A DNA stretch of 64,000 nt from assembly GCA_025128135.1 (NCBI GenBank), contig JAHLYW010000043.1:1-64000 (forward strand), read 5' to 3'. The notes beneath the pieces are model-generated. The model was given only the letters and a program-made list of their open reading frames with translations, ran no database searches and had not been told where the DNA came from. Both the position numbers and the translations under genes were made by a program. Source of the stretch: Synechococcus sp. CS-1325. GTDB lineage: Bacteria > Cyanobacteriota > Cyanobacteriia > PCC-6307 > Cyanobiaceae. Of the stretch, positions 27,748 through 36,487 are shown piece by piece (position 1 is the first letter of the stretch; each line of letters begins with the position of its first letter).

Positions 27748-28395
27748 ATGGCGCCGATCCCAGGCCCGTTTCAGCCGTTGCCCCCGCCGGGGGGTGAACT
27801 CATCGAGCTGCCGCTGAGCTGCCTCCAGCCAACCCAGCTCTGCCTGGGACTGGCGGAAGTGGAGGCACGCACCTGCGACTTCCGGCTCGAATCACCCCAG
27901 AGTCTGCGGCGCTATCTGCGCAACCGACCGGTGCCGATCGCCGTGAGCAGTGCCGGGGAGCACTGGATGATCGATCGCCACCACCGTCTGCGGGCCCTGC
28001 TTGATGTGGCCCCGCAGACCACGGTCTTCTGCTCGGTGGTGCTGGAGCTGGAAGGAGCCAGCCAGAGCTACTGCCTGGAGGAATTGAACCGGCGCGGCTG
28101 GCTGTATCTGATCGACCGGGACGGCCAGGGTCCCTACCCACCGGAACGCCTGCCTCGCCATCTGGCTGAGCTTCAGGACGACCCATACCGGAGCCTGGTC
28201 TGGAAGCTGAAACAGGAGGGCCTGATCCGCCCGCAGCCCTCCGTGCCGTTCCTGGAGTTCCACTGGGGAGCCTGGCTGCGAAGACAACCCCTGCCGCCGT
28301 TCAGCTCCAGGAACCTGGAGCCGGCCCTGCAGGAGGCAAGAATGCTGGTGCGGAGCCGCCGCGGCGGCGGAATCCCAGGGGAAGGCTGGATCTGA
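27748..28395 (+). CDS. ParB-like (PF08857-type) protein
   Basis: 215 residues from ATG 27748; an upstream in-frame ATG at 27694 is possible. The pattern LPLSCLQPTQLCLGLAEVEA, then LRNRPVPIAVSSAGEHWMID and RHHRLRALLDV resembles the small ParB-like putative nuclease family, where the DRHHR motif follows a ParB-type strand. No helix-turn-helix of true chromosome-partition ParB is present, so a role in segregation is unlikely. C-terminal half (YRSLVWKLKQ; PFLEFHWGAWLRRQPLP) is typical of the same family. Confidence 0.72.
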   Translation: MAPIPGPFQPLPPPGGELIELPLSCLQPTQLCLGLAEVEARTCDFRLESPQSLRRYLRNRPVPIAVSSAGEHWMIDRHHRLRALLDVAPQTTVFCSVVLELEGASQSYCLEELNRRGWLYLIDRDGQGPYPPERLPRHLAELQDDPYRSLVWKLKQEGLIRPQPSVPFLEFHWGAWLRRQPLPPFSSRNLEPALQEARMLVRSRRGGGIPGEGWI

Positions 28396-28584
28396 AGCCA
28401 CCACTTTTTCACCACTGTCGGGACAGCCTCTCTGCTTGCGATCTGGACCTGGCTCAGCGAGCGCCCCGGCAGCGAAGGATCAGGGAAAGATGAAATAGGA
28501 TTAAGAGATGATGCCTCCCGCGGTGCAGCCTTCCCGGTCGGCTCTTCAGACCAAGTTCCACCACCTACAACCGTTGCACCGACA

Positions 28585-29496
28585 TTGAGACTCAGTTCCA
28601 AGCGGTCCAGATCCGTTCCCTGGATCGTGGTTTTCGCCATGGTGGCCGGCCTCAGCGGCGGGCTGTTGCTCGCGGCACCACTGGCGGGCCTGGTCAGCTC
28701 CGGCTGGAAGATTGACACCCGGGCCATCCCCAATCCGTTCACGGCCTGGGCCAACACCGACCAGGATCTGCTCGTGCTCGGCTCCGACGTCGGCGGTGGT
28801 AACACCGATGTGATGCTGACCCTGCGGGTTGCCGACGGCCACACCACCATCACCCAGGTTCCCCGGGACACCTACATCAATTCACCACGGTTCGGGCCGA
28901 TCAAGGCGAATGCTCTCTATGCCTACGGCGGCACGGATGCCGTCAAGGAAGAACTCAGCCATCGGCTGGGCCGTCCAATCGGCCATCACCTCCTGATCAA
29001 CCTGGGTGCCATCCGGAGGATGGGCGATGTGCTCGGCGGTGTGGAAGTGAACGTGCCGAAGCGGATGTACTACGTCGATAACAGCCAGGGGCTCTACATC
29101 GATCTCCAGCCTGGTGTGCAGACCCTGAAGGGCAGGGATCTGGAAGGCTTCCTGCGCTGGCGCCACGATGAAGCAGGGGACATCGGTCGGATTGATCGCC
29201 AGAAACTGGTGCTCAGTGCCCTGTTCGCCAAGCTGACCCGGCCTGAGAATCTGGTGCGGCTGCCGAGCTTGCTGGCAGCGGCCGGCGATGACGTCAAGAC
29301 CGATCTCGGGCCGATGCAGATCGGCGGCCTGATCACCGCGATGGCCGCCACCAACCTCAGTACCGAACGGATCGGTGGCCGACCCTTTGATCAGAATGGC
29401 ATCAGCTACTGGGAAGCAGACTGGCCGGCCGTGAGCACGGACAGCTCCAGCAGTGGCGATGGGGCCAGCGAGGGTCGCTACCGATTCCTGTTCTGA
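28585..29496 (+). CDS. LytR-CpsA-Psr (LCP) family protein
   Basis: 303 residues: an N-terminal membrane anchor (about 12-38) and an LCP domain with LLVLGSDVGGGNTDVMLTLR, ITQVPRDTYIN, LGGVEVNVPKRMYYVD and GFLRWRHDEAGDIGRIDRQ, where the Arg/Asp residues bind polyprenyl pyrophosphate. LCP enzymes attach glycopolymers to the cell wall. TTG start at 28585; an ATG at 28639 would cut the anchor. It precedes the TolC-type gene by about 130 bases. Confidence 0.9.
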   Translation: MRLSSKRSRSVPWIVVFAMVAGLSGGLLLAAPLAGLVSSGWKIDTRAIPNPFTAWANTDQDLLVLGSDVGGGNTDVMLTLRVADGHTTITQVPRDTYINSPRFGPIKANALYAYGGTDAVKEELSHRLGRPIGHHLLINLGAIRRMGDVLGGVEVNVPKRMYYVDNSQGLYIDLQPGVQTLKGRDLEGFLRWRHDEAGDIGRIDRQKLVLSALFAKLTRPENLVRLPSLLAAAGDDVKTDLGPMQIGGLITAMAATNLSTERIGGRPFDQNGISYWEADWPAVSTDSSSSGDGASEGRYRFLF

Positions 29497-29622
29497 TTGC
29501 ACACCGCCGGGGATGAAGCCCGACGATCAACCACGGTCATGGGGCTCCCGAAGACGTGGATCCTGGGGAACGGTTCTCGCCATCGCCCGCCAACGATGCT
29601 CCGGTTGCCACGGCATGAGGTG

Positions 29623-31371
29623 ATGGGGAGCAAAGGCAACCATCGGTTCTGCAGATCGGGCGGCTCTGCAAGGCTGAGCTTCGGCCTGTTCGCCTGCTGG
29701 CTGGCCCTGCAGGGGTCCGCCATCCCCACCGGCACCCGGGCTCTGGAGCGCTCCTGGCAGCGGCTTGATTCAGAGCTGCAGTGGCTGGATCAACTGCTGC
29801 CGGAGCCAGCCCCCGCGACAGACTCCACCGGCCAGAAGCCCAGTGGCAGCCCACCAGCCGGGCTGGAGGCAACGCCGCCGCTGGCCCTGCCGAGCGCAAC
29901 CCAGCTGAGGCGGGCAGGCAGCCAGAACCTCAGCCTTGAGCAATCCATCGCCATCGCCCTCGCCCAGAGCCCGAGCCTGGAGGCCAGACGGCTGGACGTG
30001 GCCGCTGCCCTGGCGCAGCTGCAGGCGCAGCTGGGGGCTTTCTGGCCAAGGATCTCTGCCCTGGCGGGCCTCGGCTACAGCCAGAGCGCCAGCGCGTTCG
30101 GGGTACCCCAGGGCAATGGCCAGCTGGGTTTCGGGCCCAACTTCGCCGCCAACGGCCTGCTTGCCGCAGACGGATCGACCACCGACGGCCCCTTCTTCGT
30201 TCCAGGCGGCGGCAACGCCAGGCTGAGTCAGGGGGTGCGTTCGGTGGCCGGGGGAGTGGAGCTGGAACTGGCCCTGCTCGATTTCGCCCGCCAGCCGGCG
30301 ATCCAGGCGGCCCGTGCCCGGCTGCGGATGGGCCGCCAGGCCTACGCCAATGCCCTGCGCCAGCGGCAACTGGAGGTGAGCGAGGCGTACTACGGCCTGC
30401 AGCGCGCCGACCAACTGGTGCGCATTCGCGACGCTGATCTGCGCAATGACCTGGTGATCCTCCAGGACGTGCTCGCCCTCAAGCAGGCAGGGCTGGTGCC
30501 CCGGCTCGATCTGCTGCGCCGCCGGGCGATCGAAGCCGACAGCGAAGAACGGCTGATCCAGGCGAGGGCGGATCAGGCGATCGCCCGTCGTCGCCTGGCC
30601 CTGCTGCTCAACCTGCCGCCTGGGATCACCCCTGGCGCCGGCGATCCGATCGCCCTGCAGCCGCGCTGGCCCCTCGATCTGGAGTCCAGCCTGCTGGCCG
30701 CCTACGCGGGAAATCCCCAACTGGAGGCGTTGCTGGCGATGCGAGAAGCCCTGGCCAACGAGAAGGAGGCCCGGGCCGCCGAGCTGTTGCCGAGCCTGGC
30801 CCTGGCTGCCAGCGCCGGAGCCGCCGGCAGCCAGAGCCAGCAATGGGATGCCAGCGGCGACTGCTGTGGTGCCACCGTGATCCCGATCCTCAACACCGGC
30901 AGCACCGAGTGGTCGGTGGCGCTCACCTTCCGCTGGCTGCTCTTCGACGGGGGACGGAGCGCCGCCGAAGTGCGGGCCCTGGCCCGCCGCGAGGAAGGGG
31001 AGGCCCAGCGGTTCGCCGCTGCCCGCAACGACATCCGCCTGCGGCTGGAGCAGGCCTTCTTCAACCACGAGGCCAGCCTCGCCCGGCTGGCCTCGGCCCG
31101 GCGCGGCGTGGCTGCCAGCCTGGAGGCCTTCCGTGATGCTCGCCTGCGCTATCAGAGCGGCCTGTCCGATGAGGTGACCCTCTCGCTCACCCAGGACCGG
31201 CTGATCACCAGCCTGGTCGGGCGGCTCGAAGCCACCGTGGCCGTGAACATCACCTATGCCCAGCTCTTGCGTGACCTGCTTCCCGGGCCCCGGGACAGCG
31301 CAGCCGCTGCCCCGCCGGTGACGCTGACCCTGCCGAAGGAGGAGGCCGCGCGATGGGATTCCGCCCGCTGA
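29623..31371 (+). CDS. TolC-family outer membrane efflux protein
   Basis: 582 residues from ATG 29623, giving a signal peptide (LSFGLFACWLALQGSAIPTG); a TTG at 29497 would put 42 non-signal residues in front. After a Pro/Ser linker come the long heptad-rich helices of TolC channels (LSLEQSIAIALAQSPSLEAR; LEVSEAYYGLQRADQLVRIR; VTLSLTQDRLITSLVGRLEA). It would form the outer membrane duct of an export system. It overlaps the first FUSC-like gene by 19 bases, and a HlyD gene lies in the facing operon. Confidence 0.9.
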   Translation: MGSKGNHRFCRSGGSARLSFGLFACWLALQGSAIPTGTRALERSWQRLDSELQWLDQLLPEPAPATDSTGQKPSGSPPAGLEATPPLALPSATQLRRAGSQNLSLEQSIAIALAQSPSLEARRLDVAAALAQLQAQLGAFWPRISALAGLGYSQSASAFGVPQGNGQLGFGPNFAANGLLAADGSTTDGPFFVPGGGNARLSQGVRSVAGGVELELALLDFARQPAIQAARARLRMGRQAYANALRQRQLEVSEAYYGLQRADQLVRIRDADLRNDLVILQDVLALKQAGLVPRLDLLRRRAIEADSEERLIQARADQAIARRRLALLLNLPPGITPGAGDPIALQPRWPLDLESSLLAAYAGNPQLEALLAMREALANEKEARAAELLPSLALAASAGAAGSQSQQWDASGDCCGATVIPILNTGSTEWSVALTFRWLLFDGGRSAAEVRALARREEGEAQRFAAARNDIRLRLEQAFFNHEASLARLASARRGVAASLEAFRDARLRYQSGLSDEVTLSLTQDRLITSLVGRLEATVAVNITYAQLLRDLLPGPRDSAAAAPPVTLTLPKEEAARWDSAR

Positions 31372-32219
31372 CCACCGAGCAGTGGCACAGCAGCCTGCGC
31401 ATCGGGATCGCCAGCCTGATTGCGGCGGCGATCACGCTGCGCTGGAACGGCTCCAGCAGCCTTGATCTCTGGTACTGCCTCTACGGGGTGGCCCGCAGCA
31501 ACCTGGCCGATCAGAGGCTTTCCAGCCGTCTGGCCAGGGAGCGGATCGTGGGCACCCTGTTCGGAGGCGGCGTCGGCTGCGCCCTGCTCCTGCTGGGACC
31601 GGGGTGGATCTGGATCGGGGTCGGGTATCTGTTGGTTCAGCTGCTCGGCAGCCACTGGAACCTGAGCGGAGGCAGCCGCAGCAATGGCGCCGTTGCTGTG
31701 CTTCTGATGATGATGGTGCCGGCGGATTCAGCTGCCGGTCCCACCTATGTGCTCGCACGGGTGCTCTGGCATCTGCTCGGGTTATCGATCGGCATGGCGG
31801 TGGAGCACCTGTTCTGGCCGAGGGGCGACCGGGAACAACGGGAGCAGCTGGAGGCGAAACTGCTGGGCCTGCTGGCCGATCTGGATCTTCAGCCCGATGC
31901 CGTCCGCGCCCAGCGACAGGAACGCCAGCTGGTTGAACTGTTCAGGCAGATCCGGGAAATGGCGCAGCTGAGCGCCCATTCCGACCCGTCCGTCGGCACG
32001 GATCTGCCAGGGGAAGGGCGGCTGCAGGCGCTGGAGCAGGCGGTGATCCATGGGGCGGCGTTGCTGCGCCACCCCCATGGACCGAGCGCCGAAGGCCCCC
32101 TCGCCCAACGCTGCCTGTCGCTGGAGCGCGAGGCCCTGGCGGGCAAGCTGGCCTTCCTGACCGGAGCGGTGGGCCCGGCATGGGCAGTGGGCCCGGCAGG
32201 GGCAGCCGCGCCGGCATGA
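31353..32219 (+). CDS. FUSC-like aromatic-acid-exporter-type membrane protein, first copy
   Basis: 288 residues: four to six hydrophobic helices in the first half (SLRIGIASLIAAAITLRWNG; VGTLFGGGVGCALLLLGPGW; VLARVLWHLLGLSIGMAVEH) and a soluble helical C-terminal half. The RERIVGTLFGG turn is typical of the FUSC/ArAE family, whose full-length members such as AaeB have two such halves. It overlaps the TolC gene by 19 bases and the next gene by ATGA, so the trio is one operon. Confidence 0.8.
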   Translation: MGFRPLTTEQWHSSLRIGIASLIAAAITLRWNGSSSLDLWYCLYGVARSNLADQRLSSRLARERIVGTLFGGGVGCALLLLGPGWIWIGVGYLLVQLLGSHWNLSGGSRSNGAVAVLLMMMVPADSAAGPTYVLARVLWHLLGLSIGMAVEHLFWPRGDREQREQLEAKLLGLLADLDLQPDAVRAQRQERQLVELFRQIREMAQLSAHSDPSVGTDLPGEGRLQALEQAVIHGAALLRHPHGPSAEGPLAQRCLSLEREALAGKLAFLTGAVGPAWAVGPAGAAAPA

Positions 32220-33199
32220 ACACCGCCCTGACCGTGAGAAACGCCGTGGTGCTAAGCCTCACCGCCGGGCTGGCCGAACTGTTCCGGCTGCCTGAAGGGC
32301 TGTTCATGGTGCTGGCGGTGTTGCTCAGTCTGGAGGGCTCGATCGGCCAGGGCCGCAAGGCGGCGCGCGAGCGGGTGATCGGCACCTTCTGTGGAACGGC
32401 GGTCTGCCTGCTGCTGCTGGGCCTGCTGCAGTGGAGAGGGGTGCCGGCCGCGACACTCGGGCTCAGCCTGGTGCGGGTGCTGGGCCACGGACTGGGGCTG
32501 AGCAGCGGCTTCATCGTGGGTGGCCATGTGGTGGCTGGCTCGGTGGCGAACCACAGCAGCGACTGGCCCACCTACATCGGGCTGCGGGCCGTGGAAACCC
32601 TGGCCGGGGTGCTGATCGCGGTGCTGGCGGCCCGCTGGATCATGCCGGTGCGAGCCAGCCACCGCCTGCAGCTGGCCCTGGGCCAGTGGCGCCGGGAGCT
32701 GGCGGCGGCGCTGCGCCAGCCGGAGCGCTCAGCGACCCGGTTGAGCCTCCTGCGGGGCCAGCGGGATCAGCTGCTCGACCAGCTTCCCTTCGCCCGCGAG
32801 GAACTGCTCCCCACTCCCGGTGCCCTGGCAACACAGTGGGATCAGCAACTGTTCCATGGCGGCGCCCTGCTCAGCGGCCTGCGCGACCTCAGCCAGCCGG
32901 ACCCGGCGGTGCCGCCCGAACTGCGACGGGCCCGGGACGCGCTGTTGCGGCAGGCCGCGGATCTGCTCGATGCCAGCCTGGCGGGACGGGACCAGGCTGG
33001 CGTGGAGCAGCAGCGTTCCTGCCTGCAAAAACTGAGGCAGGCCTCCAGCGAACTCGTTGCCCTGGCAGGCCGACCCGACTCCAGCCATGACCCCGGCGAA
33101 ACGGCGCTGGACCTGCTGGCGCAGTGGATCCACCGCAGCCGGTTGATCGGTCTGCACGCCGAGGCGATGGTGGAGGCTGCTCAGGGGGAACCATCCTGA
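32216..33199 (+). CDS. FUSC-like aromatic-acid-exporter-type membrane protein, second copy
   Basis: 327 residues from the ATG at 32216 that forms ATGA with the first copy's stop (an upstream ATG at 32180 is less likely). Hydrophobic helices include VVLSLTAGLAELFRLPEGLF and VIGTFCGTAVCLLLLGLLQW; the RERVIGTFCG turn matches the first copy, so the two probably arose by duplication and act as a heterodimer. The C-terminal 150 residues are soluble and helical. Its last 19 bases overlap the stop end of the convergent small membrane gene. Confidence 0.8.
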   Translation: MNTALTVRNAVVLSLTAGLAELFRLPEGLFMVLAVLLSLEGSIGQGRKAARERVIGTFCGTAVCLLLLGLLQWRGVPAATLGLSLVRVLGHGLGLSSGFIVGGHVVAGSVANHSSDWPTYIGLRAVETLAGVLIAVLAARWIMPVRASHRLQLALGQWRRELAAALRQPERSATRLSLLRGQRDQLLDQLPFAREELLPTPGALATQWDQQLFHGGALLSGLRDLSQPDPAVPPELRRARDALLRQAADLLDASLAGRDQAGVEQQRSCLQKLRQASSELVALAGRPDSSHDPGETALDLLAQWIHRSRLIGLHAEAMVEAAQGEPS

Positions 33200-33387
33200 G
33201 CAGCCTGGAGCCAGCGCTCCAGCCGGTAGGCGAGCAGCACCACAAGAACCACCAGCCAGAACCACAACTCCGGCGCATTGGCGTTGAGCAGCACCACGAA
33301 GATGGCCGCTTCGGCGATCAGCCAGGGCAACTCCCGCCGCAATGTGGTGGTGGCCGGAGGTGATTTTCGTGGACCTGGCGAACTCAC
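33181..33387 (-). CDS. Small two-helix membrane protein, coupled to HlyD
   Basis: 68 residues from GTG 33387, which overlaps the HlyD stop as GTGA. After a short Pro/Ser/Thr stretch, LPWLIAEAAIFVVLLNANAP and WFWLVVLVVLLAYRLERWLQ make two membrane helices. The arrangement recalls AaeX, the small protein coded with the AaeA/AaeB exporter, although the sequence does not show a clear DUF1656 match. Likely an accessory part of the export system around it. Confidence 0.65.
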   Translation of the reverse strand: MSSPGPRKSPPATTTLRRELPWLIAEAAIFVVLLNANAPELWFWLVVLVVLLAYRLERWLQAAQDGSP

Positions 33388-34643
33388 TTCCGATCCCCCG
33401 GGCCTGGGTTGGCATCGAAGCCGCGGAATCCACCGGTGAGGTTCCGCAGCCCCGGCAGCACGTAGGAAAGCGGAGTGCGCCATTCCACATAGGCGTGGGT
33501 CACGGTGGTGAGCCCCTCCCGCACCGGAAAGACGCGACTGCCCTGCGACAGGGTCCAGCGATAGCCATCCACACTGCCGGGGTCGCGTTCCAGCACGATC
33601 TCGGCCCGCATCACCGGTCCTGCTTCCACCAGCGCCTTGGCGAGCTGGGGGTTGCCGATCGTGGTGGAGATGTCGGCCTCGGTGGCGGGAAGCACGTTCA
33701 CCCTCTTCACCTTGCCGACGATGCCACCGAAACGGCCCCGCTGGTTCCAGTCGGGAACAACCTCCACCGGCAGGCCATCGCGCAGGCGGCGGGCATCGGC
33801 CGGAGCGAAGTAGGCGATGGCCCGCAGCGCTGCAGCGCCCGGATCCCGGCCGATCGTGCCCAGCCGCTGGCCCACCGCCACGGTCTGGCCGGGGATCACC
33901 TGCAGGTCGAGCACCACACCGTCGCGGTCGGCGTGGAGGCGGCCGTCAAAACCAAGCTGGGCCTCCGTGACCCTCAACTGACGGCGCAGATCATCAATGC
34001 GGAAACGCCGCTGCAGGGCCTCGGTTTCAATGCTCAGCCTCACCTGCTGGAAGCTGGTGAGCAGCCGCTTCTCCTCGATCCGCACCTGATCGAGGCTCAC
34101 GCCGGTGCTGGTCAGACCCTGCTCGACCGCCACCACCTCCGTGGAGAGCGGGGCGACCACGTCGCGCTGCGCCAGCCAGTCGAGGTTGGAGAGCTTTTCG
34201 CTGTAGGTGCCCTTGAGACGGCCGAAGCGGCCGCGATCCGCCGCCAGCTTGGCCAGAGCCGTGTCAACCGCCTCTTTCTCACTGAGCAGTCGCAGCCGAT
34301 CGCGACCGGAGAGCTGCAGGTCCTGGCGTTCCAGCTCCCGCAGGTTGGCCCGCTGTTGCTCCAGCTGCCGCTCGAGCACGGGCAGGTGGAACGCGATCAG
34401 CACCTGCCCCCGCCGCACCCGATCGCCCACGGCCACATGGAGCCGGCGCACCTGGCCACCGGCACGGGCATCGAGCAGACCGGCGTTATCGGGCAGCAGC
34501 AACACCCCTTTGCCCACCACTTCGGTCGGCACGGCCCAGAAGCAGGCCCAGAGAACCAGAGCTCCAGCCATGGCACCCAGGCTGCATCCCACCTGCTGAT
34601 GAGGTGTGAGCCCCTTCCTGGCCGTGGGAAGCGGAGCGTTCAT
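33384..34643 (-). CDS. HlyD-family periplasmic adaptor (NHLM-secretion-like)
   Basis: 419 residues from ATG 34643. There is one N-terminal membrane helix (GAMAGALVLWACFWAVPTEV), a lipoyl-like half (AGGQVRRLHVAVGDRVRRGQ), a long coiled-coil hairpin (about 100-240), the second lipoyl half (LHADRDGVVLDLQVIPGQTV) and a beta-barrel domain. The C-terminal VEWRTPLSYVLPGLRNLTG resembles adaptor proteins of NHLM-type peptide export systems. It would link an inner membrane pump with TolC. Long upstream open frame (to 34781) overlaps the oxidoreductase gene and is rejected. Confidence 0.85.
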   Translation of the reverse strand: MNAPLPTARKGLTPHQQVGCSLGAMAGALVLWACFWAVPTEVVGKGVLLLPDNAGLLDARAGGQVRRLHVAVGDRVRRGQVLIAFHLPVLERQLEQQRANLRELERQDLQLSGRDRLRLLSEKEAVDTALAKLAADRGRFGRLKGTYSEKLSNLDWLAQRDVVAPLSTEVVAVEQGLTSTGVSLDQVRIEEKRLLTSFQQVRLSIETEALQRRFRIDDLRRQLRVTEAQLGFDGRLHADRDGVVLDLQVIPGQTVAVGQRLGTIGRDPGAAALRAIAYFAPADARRLRDGLPVEVVPDWNQRGRFGGIVGKVKRVNVLPATEADISTTIGNPQLAKALVEAGPVMRAEIVLERDPGSVDGYRWTLSQGSRVFPVREGLTTVTHAYVEWRTPLSYVLPGLRNLTGGFRGFDANPGPGDRK

Positions 34644-34674
34644 CGGCTCAGCATGCAGGGTTTCGCTCCAGCTG

Positions 34675-35781
34675 TCAGCAACCCGGCAGCCGTTCCAGGG
34701 CAGCGGAGTCGCCACCGATCGCCGCCGCCAGCAGGGGGGCCAGCGGCGGCACCAGGGCAAACGGGCCGCTGAAGCCGGCAAAGACCCACAGCCCCGGCCA
34801 ACCCGGAACCGGTCCGACCAGGGGAACTCCCGTGCTGGTGAAGCTCACCGGCACCTGGAGGAACGGCGCCTCCAGCACCCCCAGCCCCGGGTCGATGGCA
34901 GCCAGGGCCTGGCGAAGGGCCGCTTCGAGTCCAGCAGGTGATGGTGGCGGCCCGCTGGCCACACCCGGCCGCACCAGGGTGGTCTGGCCCAGCAGCAACC
35001 CCTTCCCCCAGGGGGCGAGGCCCGCATCGACAACCCACTCCTCGCCCCTGAGCCCGGCAGCCCGGTCCTCCAGCCCCTGGCGCCCACCCAGCAGCGGCAT
35101 GACGATCTCCGCAGCGTCGGCCAACGCCTTCGGCAACAACGATGAACAGGCAGCGGCATCCTCAATGGCCAGCAGACCGGCCCAGCTGACCCGCAGCCGA
35201 TCGGGTAAGGCCGACAACAAGGAGCGGCAGCCGGCTCCGGCCGCGAGAACCACCTGATCAGCCGGAAGCGATTCCGCCCGGAGGGGGCAGGCAACGGCCT
35301 GGATCCGCTCCACCCCGGCCCGATCGAGGGCGGCGGGGAGGGCGCGGAGGAGGCTGGGGACATCGACCCGGCCATAGGGCAGCCGCAGGGAGCCCGCCGT
35401 TCCTTCTTCAACCGGCCATCCAGTCCCGGTGGGCAGGTGGCGTTCCGCCCGATTCCGCACCCCGGCGAGGGCGGTTTCGATCGCAGCGGCCGCAACCGCA
35501 CAGCCGCTGTTCCGCCAATGGAGCAGCAGGCTGCAGGGCTGCCAGCCGAGCGGCCCATGGCGCGCTTCCAGGTCGTGCCAGCAGGCCGGGGCCGTTGCCA
35601 TCAGGGCACCGAGTGGACCAGGGGGACCAGCCCACCAGGGCACTCCCCCATAGCTCAGCCCGGTGGCGCCAGAACGGGCTGAGCCGGAATCCTGCAGCAG
35701 GACCCGGGCTCCGGATTCGGCCAGGGACAGGGCCAGCAGGCTGCCGGCCAGGCCGGCACCGATCACCAGCACGTCCGCCAA
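34675..35781 (-). CDS. FAD-dependent oxidoreductase (D-amino-acid/glycine oxidase fold)
   Basis: 368 residues. [20 protein letters not shown] is the FAD-binding N-terminus; VVLAAGAGCRSLL is the middle GAG motif, and PLVGPVPGWPGLWVFAGFSG the C-terminal FAD-closing segment, as in glycine-oxidase/ThiO-like enzymes. Substrate unknown. TTG start at 35781, four bases after the psbP stop, and 31 bases before HlyD, so it shares the leftward operon with both. No Rieske or other extra domain is seen. Confidence 0.82.
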   Translation of the reverse strand: MADVLVIGAGLAGSLLALSLAESGARVLLQDSGSARSGATGLSYGGVPWWAGPPGPLGALMATAPACWHDLEARHGPLGWQPCSLLLHWRNSGCAVAAAAIETALAGVRNRAERHLPTGTGWPVEEGTAGSLRLPYGRVDVPSLLRALPAALDRAGVERIQAVACPLRAESLPADQVVLAAGAGCRSLLSALPDRLRVSWAGLLAIEDAAACSSLLPKALADAAEIVMPLLGGRQGLEDRAAGLRGEEWVVDAGLAPWGKGLLLGQTTLVRPGVASGPPPSPAGLEAALRQALAAIDPGLGVLEAPFLQVPVSFTSTGVPLVGPVPGWPGLWVFAGFSGPFALVPPLAPLLAAAIGGDSAALERLPGC

Positions 35782-35784
35782 AGC

Positions 35785-36369
35785 TCAGATCCGCAGCGTG
35801 AAGGAGGTGATCACCTGGTGGAAGAGGGTGTGCACCTTCTGCCAGCGGTCCTCGTTGGTGCTGGCCGCCAGGGTGTAGAGCCGGCCGCGGTCGACCACAA
35901 CGGTGGCCAGTTCATGGCGGTCGCGGCCGGCCAGATGGACGGCGTATTCAAGGTCGTAGAAGGTGTGGTCACCGTCCTGGCGTTCCACCGCCTCGACCAG
36001 CTCGGCGCGACGGCCGCTGCCCTCGGGGGCGATCACGATCCGGCCGAGTTTCTCCCCCACCGCCTCGGCGCTCTCCAGCGAAGCGAGTTCATTGGTGGCG
36101 TTCACCTCGGAGATCACCAGGCTGAGGGTTTCGTCGCTGTTGATCAGGTCGTGGAACACCACCTGGGGTCCACCACTCACCGCCACCCGGCTCCAGCCGG
36201 TGGGGTAGAGAAAGGCGTAGCGCCCGTCGGGGCTCTGGAAGGAGTTGAGGCCAGCGGCGGCGGCACTGCAACCGGCAAGGCCACCGCCGATCGCGAAGAC
36301 TCCGAGCACCAGGGCCAATAGCCGGGAAAGCAGGGGAGCGGGAAGGACAAAAGGAACGCGCGGAACCAT
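35785..36369 (-). CDS. psbP: PsbP-type photosystem II lipoprotein (CyanoP)
   Basis: 194 residues from ATG 36369 (an ATG at 36402 is an alternative). The lipobox LAGCSA follows the hydrophobic segment and makes the mature protein a thylakoid-lumenal lipoprotein. FQSPDGRYAFLYPTGWSRVA, VVFHDLINSDETLSLVISEV and LYTLAASTNEDRWQK are standard PsbP motifs. CyanoP is a photosystem II assembly factor associated with D2. It is divergent from recR. Confidence 0.93.
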   Translation of the reverse strand: MVPRVPFVLPAPLLSRLLALVLGVFAIGGGLAGCSAAAAGLNSFQSPDGRYAFLYPTGWSRVAVSGGPQVVFHDLINSDETLSLVISEVNATNELASLESAEAVGEKLGRIVIAPEGSGRRAELVEAVERQDGDHTFYDLEYAVHLAGRDRHELATVVVDRGRLYTLAASTNEDRWQKVHTLFHQVITSFTLRI

Positions 36370-36487
36370 CGTCGGCTGGCAGAGGCGAGGGAGATGCGCC
36401 ATGGCACTCAGACTATTCTCGCTGCCGCCTGGCGAACTGCATCGCCGCCGGCCTGGCCCCTAGATTCCGGCCAGTTGCGGCGGTTCG

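Noticed and set aside
9165..30584. GCGATCGC palindromes as regulatory sites
   Set aside because: These are the widespread HIP1-type cyanobacterial palindrome scattered inside genes; useful as a lineage marker, not as local regulation.
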